A stretch of DNA of 64,000 nucleotides from Arctopsyche grandis (Eukaryota > Arthropoda > Insecta > Trichoptera > Hydropsychidae). A program made the position numbers and the translations under genes. Shown here piece by piece: positions 34,561 to 48,300 of the stretch. Positions within the stretch are counted from its first letter, which is position 1, and the number at the start of each line of letters is the position of its first letter. Location: the NCBI RefSeq assembly GCF_051622035.1, contig NC_135365.1, forward strand, positions 7,466,501 to 7,530,500, written 5' to 3'. Under the pieces are notes generated by a model. That model did no database searches, was not told where the DNA came from, and worked only from the letters and a program-made list of their open reading frames with translations.

Positions 34561-36100
34561 AGGGGGTAAGTTTTGCCCTTAATTGCCGTAGCATAGATCA
34601 GGCGTACTAGCGTTTTTTTCATGTTCAAAAACTATCTAAAAAATAAAAATACGTGTCGCGTACCACTCTGTATCTGTGCCCTTAAGCACGGTGTTATAAA
34701 TATTCTAAACCCTCTTTCATTATTAATTCAGCAATGGTCGAACGAGCGATGGCCATCTCAGCCCAAAAAGGAAATGATTAAAATTTAAAATATGTACATA
34801 TGATTTATTTCTGACGCTGTGCGGCGATCGAATTGAGAAATCTTCGATTTAAATAAACGCTTTTGAATTGTTTTGGTAATACAGGGTGGTACGCAAATAT
34901 GTACTTGGAGCACTCTGTACCTACACGACAAATATGTAATGTAGGTACATACACATAAAACCTCTTTTGCGGCACTCTTTGATGAAACTTTAACACGCAC
35001 ACTGAACGTAACCCTTGCGGTGCTCACGCGTGTTTCATTTATTAATTTCGCTATAAATAAAGACAGAATTGTGAAGCGAATGACATGTGAGTGATTGGAA
35101 CGCTAAAACATGGTTCCGCAATGTGTGTTCGGTGAATGTTGCACTCACGATACATTCGATTGTAATCTCAATATTGCATTATTTACAATCGAAATTATCA
35201 GTGCATACGTTTAATAAAAATATATGCTCGTAACTTTTGAAATAAAATGTGTTTCGGTGTGTTGGTGAATTTCAAATGACATAAATTAAAAATTAATTCC
35301 TCTTTTGTTTGTTTATTCGAATTTTATTATTAGATGAAAAATTTGCTTCTAATTCTCATTGTGAATTCACAATAGAAGCGCTTTATAAATGTTGCTAATC
35401 TAATTGGTCCATCTGATGAAAGTGCGAATCCAAAACAAAGAAAACGTTATTCACCTGTTGCCTCCATAATAAACAAAATTTTATATTGCACGCGTTAATA
35501 TGTTATTAAATCTAATAGAAAAGTTCCGGTACCATAATTTTATCTTCGAAGCCGTTTACGGCAATTGTCTTTCGGGTTAATTTATAACTGATCTAGCAAC
35601 TTTTCGGCAACACTCAACACGTTTGCATATTTTAATTATTAAATTAGCGTGTAATAAAAATAAAGCTGTGCGCGATGAATATGCATTTTTCGAACAAATG
35701 GCTTCATCATTGATGAAATCGCGATTTCGAGATTTCCGCTTTTTAGAAAGGTTCTATTCTTGATATGTGTGAACGATTTTTTTTACTACGATTTCCGCGT
35801 ATCGCACACAAAATATATCATTTCGATACATATATAATCCTAATTGCGAAAAAACATTTATAAAAACATTATATAATTCTATTTTCATGCATATGATACT
35901 TCACCAAAATGAAAATTAGGATATGTATGTAATAATGAAATATAAAATGCTTAGTACTGTGAAATCCAGAGATTGGATTCCTGAATATGGATAACTTCAA
36001 AATCAATGAAAAGATTAAGGGAAGGAAAATTTTTGATATGTGGAAAGTCTGTAGCAGTGTTTCAAACATCCCCCAAATATTTCTACTCCTTTCAGCGTTA
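34561..36100. other. AT-rich intergenic DNA
   Basis: No gene or repeat boundary is supported upstream of the promoter-like region of the CCDC66-like gene. Confidence 0.35.
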
Positions 36101-36302
36101 CTGTAAAATCTTTCAGTCCTGATTGTGAGCAATGAAAAACGAATTGCGAGGGGGCACGTGCGCGCTGACCGGTTCACTTCAGTCGGAACAATAATTGCGA
36201 GCGGAGCGCTCGTGCATAGGAAATAACCGCTCGCATGTGCCGTAGAAAGTGGTGAGTGAAGAAGAAGGAGGAGGGCCGGGATTCGCGTGTGATGGTGGCG
36301 CC
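36100..36302 (+). promoter_or_regulatory. Likely promoter/5' UTR of CCDC66-like gene
   Basis: A locally GC- and CpG-richer stretch (CACGTGCGCGCTGACCGG and neighbours) ends at the ATG of a short coding exon. No TATA box is obvious. Confidence 0.4.
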
Positions 36303-39300
36303 ATGTTAGAAACAGACAGCCAACTCTCCCTAGTCGAGAGGAAGAAGCGTCAGTGGGCGCAGGAGAGAGGTTAGTCCCCTCCGTAACGAAGGCACTACCC
36401 CGCACATCATTAGTAAGTCAGCTTTTTATTTTAATTTCATTCATTCATAAAAGGGGAGGAGAGGTTATTTCAAGTTGGCACCTTAAATATCAATTTATAG
36501 TTATTTTGCACAATTTCATACATTCTACTGAATTTTATGAATAATTTAAACATATTATTCAGTTTTTATTTCCAAGCTGAAAAACAACGAACATGCTCGT
36601 ATTTGTACAGCGCATAGACATAAACTCGAACATTTGAATGAAAGGTGTCAACGCGCGACGATTTGAGCAGTAGTTGATTTTTCGATCGCTTTATTCAAAG
36701 CGAATAATATAATTAAACAATAAATAATAATACAAGCGCATTTATGTAGTTATTTACATTTGTTATATAAGAAATAGTATAACAATTAAAATAATTTTAA
36801 ATATAGCATTTGAACATAACCTCTACTCCCACATTTTGATTTGTTATCATTTTGTGTGTGAATGTCAACCATGCCTAAACACTTCATTAATCGACCTAAA
36901 CATTCATTTAAACAATTTATCTATACATAGATGACTTTACTGAAAAAAAATACAAACATGGCTAAATATTATATGTACATACATATGTATGTAATATAGA
37001 TCAGCCAATTACTGTAATCTTTCTAATTTCTGAAAAATAAAACTATTTATAGATAAGCTTGAAAACATTTTTTGTCATATAACCCCTAAAAGCAATCCAT
37101 TTTATCACTAATAAACATCAGATAAGCTACAAAAGCACATACCAGAGTCTTATCAAAATTATGCGAGTAAAAGCTTTCAAATTAAGTTACGTGAGTTTTT
37201 TATGATAACTTGCATGCTTCTGGCTAGTAGTGGAATGCGTATTCTAAACGTAACCCTTTTCCAAGTTCCCAGTGGTATTAAAACAGCTTATATTTCATTG
37301 TGCATATGATAATATGTGTTCGTATGTGGTATGTATGTACAAAGTACATATGTATATTTAATTGAAAACCTTTTAACACACGATATTACGCCATTACGTA
37401 TTTTTAGTAGCTAATGGGAAAACTCACAGTTATGTCATATGCCCTAATTTAAGGCCTCGCCTTGCGAAAGGTATCAATTACTTTTGAAATTATTTCATTA
37501 CTCATTAAACCCATTCCTACTGAGTTGGCATGTAATTCATTCCAGTGAAATTTATTTTCATTATATGTATTATATGTATGTATGTATATTTGAATTTATA
37601 ATTATTTTCGCTCCGCATTTTGCACGCAATTCCCTCTCGTACACTCCGCTGTGATCTACTTATTTATATTTATTATGATTATAAACATGGAAAATGTTAT
37701 TTACCGTCTGCAAAATGTGTAAGCTCGCCTAGTTTGGAATCGGTAATGAGCGCGCAAACGTTGTGTTCGGTACTAGACCGTAACATTTTTCATAATAATT
37801 TATGGAATATATTTCGTAAAATGGTGTGCGTTTAATTAATAAGAATCACTCCAAGTGCTATAATTAAGTAGCACGAGCTAATTAGAACTGGGAAGTTATA
37901 GGAAATATACTTGCATACATAGATCATTATCCTTGGAATCCCGAATCAACAACCCATGTCGAATAACGCAGCCTATTATTATAATTTATATACATATAAG
38001 ACTGTATATGGGGTCAATATCAGGTCTAATAGTATTTACAGTGGACTTTAACCTCCGGTTGATATGCATATGCTAAGCTCTGCGTTTATTTGTGTCACGT
38101 ATCCGGTCATTTCACCGTGGACATTTCACCGCGTGACATTTTCACCGTAGGGATCGATTAGCCGGTTGTTTAAGTCCGATTTACACAGCGGCAGTTTATC
38201 ATACATTGAAAATTCGGGGCCCCCGAATCTTGGGGGCCCCGAAATGGTCCTTTTCTACCAAAATTTACAACTTATAAATTATTATCATTGTCCACAATAC
38301 GTTCGTAAGCCAAGAAAAAATGAAATTAATACCAATAATAATATATATATATAAAAACCGACTATCGCTAAATATGTATGTTTGTATGTATCGGACGATC
38401 AACCAGTATGGAGAATCAATCACAGCCGAGTAATCGAGACGCCGGGAAGCGTAATAGTGGGCCCCTAGAGCACACACACACACTCACACATTAATTCATC
38501 ATTTCGAACGGGTTAGATTGCTAAGTGTATAATGTGCCACTTTTATTACGATTAATATTACGTGCGCATGCGCCTATAAATTACCTTAATATACATTATA
38601 CTACATATAACTTTATAACTACATATATTTTTATTTGTGTTTCAATTCCCTTTTGAAACCACCCGTTGAAATCAACGGGCACAACACTAGTTTTATATGG
38701 TATTTTAAAAAAGTAATTATTTTATTCCAAAAACTGTTAGTTTTTCAAATACATATAGTAAATAGATAAAAAAATATGGTTTTGTAAAATGCTAATGAAA
38801 AACCTGAAATACTGAAAAGCGTGGTAAAAAACGATGATAGCATTTTTTTACTGAAGTGTGGGCCTTAAATTTCAAATGCGCCTGGGGCCCCCTATTAACT
38901 GGATCTGCCACTGGATTTACTATATACGTATTTTCAAAATTGGCAGCTATACAAGTAAGCTTTTCTCAAACGTTACTATAGCGACAACCTCGCTGTATTG
39001 TCTTTAGAAGTGTGACATATTATTTTCAAAATCGAGATTGGAAGCACTACAGTTGCGCATTATTTAGACGAGTTGTTGTGAAATATAATTTTATTAAATG
39101 TTTTATATTTTCGAGATGTAGTGATATTTTACAATCCATCATGACATTGTTATCAGTTGAAGTCGAGCTGATATTTTGGAGTCCTACACAGTGTAGTATC
39201 CAAACACATACAAAACACTATTTTAGATGTTCCTATTACTATGTAGCGTGAACTTGTAGAGGAGTTTTCGAGATCGGAGTGAAAGACGCAGCAATAGTAG

Positions 39301-42300
39301 TAGAGGTAGTTTATTGTTCTTGATACGTCGGCCTGCCAACTACGAATGAAGCACGGACCAGGATCGTCTATAATATATACACAGCGGGTACTCTCAAAGG
39401 GCCGGGCCACACCGTGCGACTTGCGAGCGACTTGGTTGAGGGCGACCAGACCAATGCATGCAGGTAGATGGGACATGTTACACCCGTCAACTTTTTTGTC
39501 GCACACATTTCCATACATTTTTTCGTGTCGCGCAACTAGTTGGCCGACAAAGTTGCACGGTGCGGCCCGGCCCAAAGTCTCAACACAGAGAAGTCGATGA
39601 TTCGCGAGACCATATTGGCTGTTGTATACAGCCTGTTCATACGTCGAGGCCAATTTAGCGCCAACGCGAGATCAGGTGATCAAAAGTAGTAGACCAGTGG
39701 TCGGCGAGCACCAATCATCTAATCTCTACGTTACACGATTTTACTATAGTAGTAAATCTCAAATAGTAACAAAACGGGGTCCACTTTACGGCACGAACTT
39801 TGAGTTGATTTTTCGAGTTTTCAAACAAAACAGCTTTAAATATTACAAAGATACACCGAACGCTAAACGTCAACTGAAATATGTGTGTGTGTGCTGGAAT
39901 GTAAATACACAATGATTGCATTGCTATAAAACTTCAATCATCTTATTTACACCAAGCAGACCGCTTTCAGCTTATATTATATATCAACTTTTTTACAAAA
40001 GCAGACAAACCGCGATATGTACTGTAGGTTTGCAATCTTTGTTTTGGAACGATTGAGGCTTGTTTAGAAACTATTTGATAACAAGGCTAATGCAACAATC
40101 ATACACACATAACTGATAAAATTGATGACACGAACAACCGAATTGTTAGATCAATATTTTGGATTCACAACAAATCAAATGTGACTCACGAGGACAACAC
40201 GCGACATTTGCTCAAGGAAAGCTATCCTACGTATAAAACTAAATTTATTACACCAATCTGTATCTATATTTATAATAAATATGTGGTATCACGCCAAATT
40301 CATAGTAGTCCTAGCTATCTATGTTAAATTGATAATGTCATCATCATCATCATCATTCACCATGAATGAAGGCCTCCCCGACACGCTTCCATTCGTCTCT
40401 ATTTTGCGCAACTCTCATCCTTCTCACCCTAAGCATTTTTTAAAATTTCGTTCACCTACCTTCCTTGTGGCTTTCCTTTCATCCTTTCAGCTTTTCCGGT
40501 CGTTCCAGCACTTCCTTTGTCACCATTCTTCTATTAATAAAGACGTTACCCACCCATTGACATTTACATAAATCTCTTCACTTTCTCCACTATATCCACT
40601 ACCTTTTTATACTTCTCACCAATGTATTCCGTTTCCTATCTCTCCTCGTTATGCCGAACATATAGCGTTCCACACTTATTTGAATGCATTGGACTTTGTG
40701 TAACATTTTGGCGTTCAATGTCCAAGTTTCACATCCATTTCCAGCAGCATGGCTCGGTGGTTGGGCTTTTGCCTAGCGCCAAGTGTCGCCGGGTTCGATC
40801 CCGTGAGTTCACCTAGATTGAAAAGAATTTATTCTGAGTATATTATCTGCAATACTGCTGGTCAGACTTGGATATTTGTGACTCCATGTCAATCGTTTCC
40901 TATCAGAATTTGACAATATTTTGGATTTCATTGTTGAAACGGTTCCTCCATTAAATTGGCTAAAAACCCATCCTACTCTACTATGTCACCACTATTTGAG
41001 TATGATTTAAGTACAATAAAATTTATGTAAAAGTTTAAAATTCAAAGACATCTCGTTAATTTCGAAGTGTCTTTTAATTCAGTGATTTATGTAATAAAAA
41101 ATGTTGCATTATTTGTAATTGGCCAGGAAGGCGCTTTGGGGTTTACCTGTTAGGCCTTCCTGATATATATGTACATATATATAAAATAAATACGCCACGT
41201 TAAATTGCAAACCAAGAATTTCTCGTTGGATTCATCTTTTCAAAGAGCTGTTTTTCGTGTTTCACTTTCATATAAATAAAATAAAATAAGCCAAAACTTT
41301 GAGCCTTTTTGATTGAAAAATTTAGATTTTCCCAAGTTTGCTCTATTTTTATAATATATTTTTAGTATATTGAATAATTCAAAATCTATTCATCACGAAA
41401 TCGTCAACTTGAAAACGACAAATTGCGAAAGTATCCACTTCGCGTGTTTTCAAGCGACTTAAAATAATTCAATTACTTATGAATAGAATTAAGACAGTCA
41501 AAAGAATGCTCTGTCCGTCATTTTTGACGACACTTTTCAATAGTACGAATAAAAAAATAGGTATGATAATTTTTAAGTGTATATGGAATATAAATGATAC
41601 ATACATATTTATATGGAGCATATGGAGAAAGTCGAAACGGAACGGTTCTCAAACCGCTCGGTGCGATTTAATTATATTTTATCAATTACCATTATTATTT
41701 TTAATATTATTGCATGCACGTAAAAGGAGCAACGGTTGTTTTAGCGTGCCGCTCGATAATTAAATAAAATAATATAAATGAAAATGATGGTCGCATTTGA
41801 TGGGCGCTTAATGACGAATCCAGTTATAAAATATAGAGAGCGTTCATCGATTTTTAATCGTGCTATGCATTACAGAACAGTTACACAAATAAAATGGCAC
41901 GCAAAGCGTAACAGCATGACGCAATACGAACATTTGTACATATGTTAAATAAATGAACATATCAAAACTGACCGACTCATCGACTCAATTCTACAATATA
42001 CGATGAACCAAAGATCTTCAACTGTACTCCATGTTAATATGAACCATTTTATATAATCTTCCATTGGCAATTGGTATAATCCAATTCTTATATTGGGGTT
42101 TCAAGATGAAATTCTTACTTTCTTGGTTGACCTTTTTCGCCCTTCTGTTCAAAGCATGGTAAATGTTAGTTGTGTAGTTGTGATGACTAGAGGTAGGATA
42201 GTCACAGTGCTATCCATTGTTCCATTGTTGTAAATCCTTTGTAAAAAAGGTTCGGCAAACCTTTAACAATGCATTTACAACCTTTGAACAATACGCGGCA

Positions 42301-45300
42301 CCTTCTGGGTCCGGTGACTAGTGATGACTAAAGGGCGGATAGGGAGCGTGCTTTTTCCAGGAATCAGGGCGTTTTGGAATCTATTTACAAAGCTAGAGTG
42401 CAAAAAAAAGGTTCATGAAAATGAACAATGCACCGCGAACAATAAACAAAGAACGGCACGCTTCCGGTCCTACCTCTACCCATTACATATATAAATCAAA
42501 TGTTGTCTTTTTCCACTATCAACGTAAACATGTCCTTGGGACATGCACTATTTTTTTTCAGTCAGAAGGATAATTTTGGCCCTCACGGGTCATAGCAAAT
42601 ATTCAACGTTAATATTAGATATCCATTGATTTGATATTACATAATAATTACAATCACTATTATCGATCCCTTCTTTATTTATTTATACTTTGGGAAAGGC
42701 GGCATAGCCGATAGACCCAATTTTTTTTTTAATATTTTCCCAAGTTGCCGTATTCGATTTCCCAATATTCAATATTCACCAGCCCCAGAGCGACTTCTAT
42801 GGTAAACTTGTAAATATATAAATTTATATTTTTAAATTAATATTCAAATACTGGTGACATAGTGGATAAGACGGTTATTGCCAATTTGATAAGGAACCGT
42901 TTCAACAATGAAATCAGATAAATTGGCAAACTCTGATAGGAAATGATAGACTTGGAATCTCAAACATTCAAGTCTGACCAGCAGCACTACGATTAATACT
43001 CGGAATGCATTATTTTCAATTGAAGCAACCCACGGGATTGAACCCGGCGATCTCTCGGCACTAGGCAAAAACCTAACAACGGAGCCATGCTGCTGGCAAT
43101 GGATGTGAAACTTGGACATTGAACGCCAAATTGTTATACAAAGTCCAATGCACTTAAAGAAGTGTGGAACGCTAAGAGGAACAAGAGGAACAAGCTTCTA
43201 CTCCCGTATCCTGCCCGCGCACAGTAAGCAAGGCTGTACGACAAAAAGAGAGATAATTTCACCGCATGCCACTCATATATATTATATATACATAGTACCG
43301 TTTACTATGTAATACATTCTTTTTGATCTTTCGATTTTCGATCTTTGCTTTCCGATATTTGCTTTTTCGATCTTTCGATTTTCGATGCCGTGATGTAGAC
43401 CCCACGTTTGGCATAACGAGGAGAGATAGGAAACGGAATACATTGGTTTGAAGTACATATAACAAGGTACTTCTCTGTAGATGGTATTAACACAAACACC
43501 AAGCTATGGTTATGGTTAAATGTTCAAAAATATTCTTGTTTAAAAAATAATTTTAATTTTATAAATTATAATAACTCCTTGAAAAATATAAAGCAATTAT
43601 CCAACTCGGCCACTGAAGAGACCATTTTTTTTTCATTTATGCTATAATTACCATCCGACCCCTAATGATTACCAATATGAAAACGATGAACTTGCATAAA
43701 TTGCAATTGCAAATTGCAAAAGCTTGTTGTGTGTAAAGTGAGACGACACGACAGGAAGCGATAAACTTTTGTTATGCTACAGAGGGATGCGATGGGACAA
43801 GACAAAAATTGGGAACTCATCCAACTGTCATTCAAAGACAGCTCGTAGCTTAGGATTATTTGAGTAACCGCATCGTGCCCCGTCGTATAGCTTCAATCTG
43901 CATTTAGCCTAAATTGTATACAAATATGATGAACGCTTTGGAATATGACATGACACACATCCTATTTTTGTTCCATTTTTTTTTAAATAAAAATAAATAG
44001 TTCATATTATATAATAGCCTGAGCGTTGAATACTATTTTATGCTGCGTTGATTGCCCGAAAAAAAATTACACAATTGCGTGTTTTTCGAACATGTAAATT
44101 TCACTCGAAAAAAAATGACCTTGAATATTATGTGCGAAAAACAGAAGTTAGGTCATGGAGGTCGTTCAATAAAATAACATTATTCACTATATTCATAATA
44201 TATATTATGTTTTGGCTGAAAATATCATAAGCGAAGGTCAAACTATAAAGTAGTTCAAAAATATGAGTACAGTTAATGTCAATTTTGAAGATAAATCTAT
44301 TTGTTTTTGTACTTTAATAAGCGTCTCGTGGATAACTAAAGACACGCTTCAAAGTTCAAAGTATGGTTAGACTATTGTATCGTGGCGAATACAAAGAAAA
44401 AATCAAGTACACTTCTGCAAATTGGCTCCACCCTGCGTGTCCGAACTTTTGATTGAAAATCTTGTGTTCGAAGGAAACTTCCACAACGGACATTTAACCG
44501 ATACTACAAAATATACTTATGTATGTATGTAGGTACATACATACATATTTGAAATTTTAAATGAAGAAAAAACTGTATGAAATTGAATCTATCTGCATTT
44601 TATTCTATTGCAACGAGCCGGAACGGCACTCCGGTCCAATTTGGCTACAATTAAATTACATAAAGCATCGTTTAATTGATTTCTGAGATTGTTATACTTT
44701 TACCGCTACGCTAATTGTCGCTCTTTTCGAATAACAAACAGTTGTACAAAATGCACCAGTCATTCTCCTGCCACCATTTTTTACACGCCGCTCGAAAATC
44801 GTCTGCTTTTTACACGCGAATCACAATTAATTGCGAGTAAATATGATTTTCGGTCAATTTTGCGAAACAATCGAACGCGCTCAATTGGAGACGAGTGAAA
44901 CCGACTCGGGTTTTCTAATTAGGATTTTATTATCCAACGTGCGTACATTAATTGTGCGACGATTAATTATACATACATACATAAAACAGACAAGGTGTAT
45001 ATTATAAATCAGGCTTATTATCATTTTATGCGATTGCATATCAAACTAGTTCATTTACCGGAAACTTTCGCCGGTGCTTGTATTTATTTTTTAACAGTGT
45101 TAACCCTTTCCGGACGGAATTGTGTTTGATTGGTGATGTTTATCTGGGTGGAATAAATTTAAAAGTAAAAAATTGGAAAACGACATGATTAATTGCATTA
45201 CATATTAGAAAGTGTGCAAATTGTGTGGAAAATCAGTTTAATCTTAATAAATTAAATTCAGTTCGATGAGTCATTTTTTGGACAGAAATTAGTAGTGGAA

Positions 45301-48300
45301 TAAGATTTAACGTGTTTGCAAAAAAATATGATAAAACCTAAAATTATTCCTTATTCGTGAATTTACATGCAGGATTCGATTCGTGAAGGAATATGTGATA
45401 CTTGGCAATGTAACTGATTTGTCATTCGGTGAACATTTTATTTTATTTTATTTAGATAGTTGATAGATTATTATAGATAGACCAGGAAGACCTAACAGGT
45501 GGACCCCAATGCGCCTTCTTACACGACTAATTACAAACATTGCAGCATTTTTATTACATAAATCGCTGTATTTCGGAAGGCTGAAGAACACGAAGTTGAC
45601 AATTAATTAATTCATGAATTAATCCATAATCTATGGATTTAGACTTGTACATAAATTTTTACATATTCTACATATATCAAATTCAGATATTTGCGACATA
45701 GCGGGTAGGATGGTTTTTGCCAATTTGATGGAGGAACCGTTTCAACAATGAAATCAGATAAATTGGCAAACTCTGATTATAAACGATCGACTTGGAATCA
45801 CAAATATCCAAGTCTGAACAGCAGTATTAAAGATTAGCACGGGATCAAACCCGGTAACATAAACGCAACCACCGAGCCATAGACTCGACATACACTCGAC
45901 CTAAGCATACTAACCATACCAACTGTACATGCACTCTTCTGAGTTTGAAAACTAAATCTAGTATTCTAGTCAAAGTATCGTATCGTCAATAACAAATAAA
46001 TAAAAAACTCCGTATGATATAACATGTTTTAATTAACTAAGCTCATCTTGGTTTTGTGGTTATTTTACGACATTGTCGAACCTGGGTTGCGATTTGGCAC
46101 CGATTGGAGCATGTTGGTATATTCCACTTTCCTTCCTTCCCGCCCATCATAATAAATAGCCGTGTCTAAAATCACACTATCATTTCACCCCTACTACCCC
46201 CCTATAGTTTAAAAATCCCATACGTCAAATAAATCTCGTCAGATTGCTAAACGACTAATGTATGAAATTTTATTTTATTTTATACATATTTTTTTCTCAT
46301 ACTAAGTATATAACAGGTAAATATATAAAAATACCTAATAGGTAAATGCGCCACCCTGGCCAATTGTAAACATCGATAAATATTTTACAGAGCATCATAT
46401 AAACATCTATGGAAAAATTTGACAAAAATTTTTACAGCATTTTATATATCAGCAAATTCGAGATGTTATAAACTCGAGAACTGTTTTGAACCAGTTTATT
46501 GGAACCGTTTAAATTAAATCAGATAAATTGGCAAACTCAGATAGGAAACGATTGATCTGAAGCCATATATCCAAAGTCTGGCGAGCAGCACCCGGCTAGG
46601 GAACGAACCCGTGACCACTCAGTTGAAATAATTACACGCTAACGTTAATTAATAAGTTATGGCAATAAATTAAATGGCCAGTATTTTAATCAATTTCGGT
46701 AAGTATAAAAATCAGTTTTCGGCCAGTATCTTATTAGCAAATGGTCAGTATTATATCATTAAATGTCAGTATACTCGTAAATAACTAATGGAAAGTATAA
46801 AAATCTGCATGTCGGGTGGATTTTGTCTATCAAGATCGTACCAACCTTGTGTTGATACCAAAAAAAGTAATACTGGTCATTTGTCAAAATAAAACTTACC
46901 ATTTAAAATGTATACTGACCATTTAATATAAATACTAACCTTTTTATTATTTATACTGAACGATGGATACTGGCCGTTTAATATAAATACTGACCTTTCA
47001 TGTTTAAATACCGACAAAAATAGACTAAAATACTTACCAGTACAATACAAGCCCTGAGTTATGCTTCTATTGTGATGAAAAAACTAAAATTCGTATTATC
47101 GGGTTTTTATTTTACAGCCTCAGATTCGTTACGTTGGCAGCTCGAGTTTACTTTGGCGATTGTTTTTTAATATTATAAGTAAATGAGCTATTTTACGATT
47201 CGAAGCTACATTATTATATTTCATTATGTAATGAAATTATAATTATGTTTTTTTTTGTTTGTGGAAATTTTATGTATATTTTTAATGATAACGTTTTCGC
47301 AATCTGAAAGAATGCTTCAATAAATTTATTATATTACAATAAAATTTTGTTTCGTCGAGAAAGTGAATGAGGAATTAAGTAGGTTGGTCGGATTTTTAAT
47401 TTGATAGATCTGTCAACGATCCTACTACATTTTTTTCATCCTCTTCCTTCCCTGATATACCCAATCCTTATTTTCTTATACATATTAAGTAAGCGTATCC
47501 GAATATAACCATTCTTTCAGCATATTTCTCTATATTATACATACCAGTTTCTTTTGTTTGCTATGTAGCGTGACTCGTTGCAGTCATTGAACACAAAGTG
47601 AGTTTTCTCTGGAATGGCTTTTCGAAGGCTATCAATCACCATAAAATAATATTTTGTATGTATTTGTACAATCTTTTAACGGAAACAAAATCGCACCGGT
47701 TTGATTCTAATTAATGGTGTATCTTCAACGAATATAAAAAATCGCAGCCGCCAAGTGTGCGATGCAAAATTGCATGTAAAAATATAATTGTACTATAATT
47801 TGTATCAAAATTATGCTATTAGAGTGAGATTGAGCCAACGTGTCGTATTGTAACAGAATGAACTGAGCCAGAAGGAAATTGATAATTTCAAATGAGTCAA
47901 CAACACTTCTCGTTTCCTCCACACTATCAATTATGGTTTGTCGTTCAAAATTGTTGCGTGGAAAGGCTCAAAATCTAAAATGTTTCTTTTCATGTTGTTT
48001 TATAATCTAATTGTTTCGTTTATCGTTAAAATGTAGACCGCCAACTCCACCCGTGCAATACCGAGCGTTCACAGTCTGCTGAATGCGTAATAGTTCCAAA
48101 CAACAACAACCAATTATAATAATTAGATTTATAATCTGATTTGCATTTCGATATTTGACCACCAGACCGTGACCGGATTTCGGCAAATTGAAAAACTTTT
48201 TTGCATACGTTCATGGCCACGATAATTTAAAAAATAAATTTCCAGCAATACCTGGACATTTTTTTTTATTGTTTCACTTTATTTCTTTCACTGACCTTAA

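Noticed and set aside
35869-36405. 178-codon minus-strand open frame
   Set aside because: It overlaps the promoter and first exon of the CCDC66-like gene on the opposite strand and resembles no family.
39153-39653. 166-codon minus-strand open frame
   Set aside because: A large part is the GGGCCGGGCC-ended MITE at 39398-39575.
40741-40815. Possible tRNA gene (A and B box present)
   Set aside because: The head is the start of a dispersed SINE, and no complete cloverleaf can be formed.
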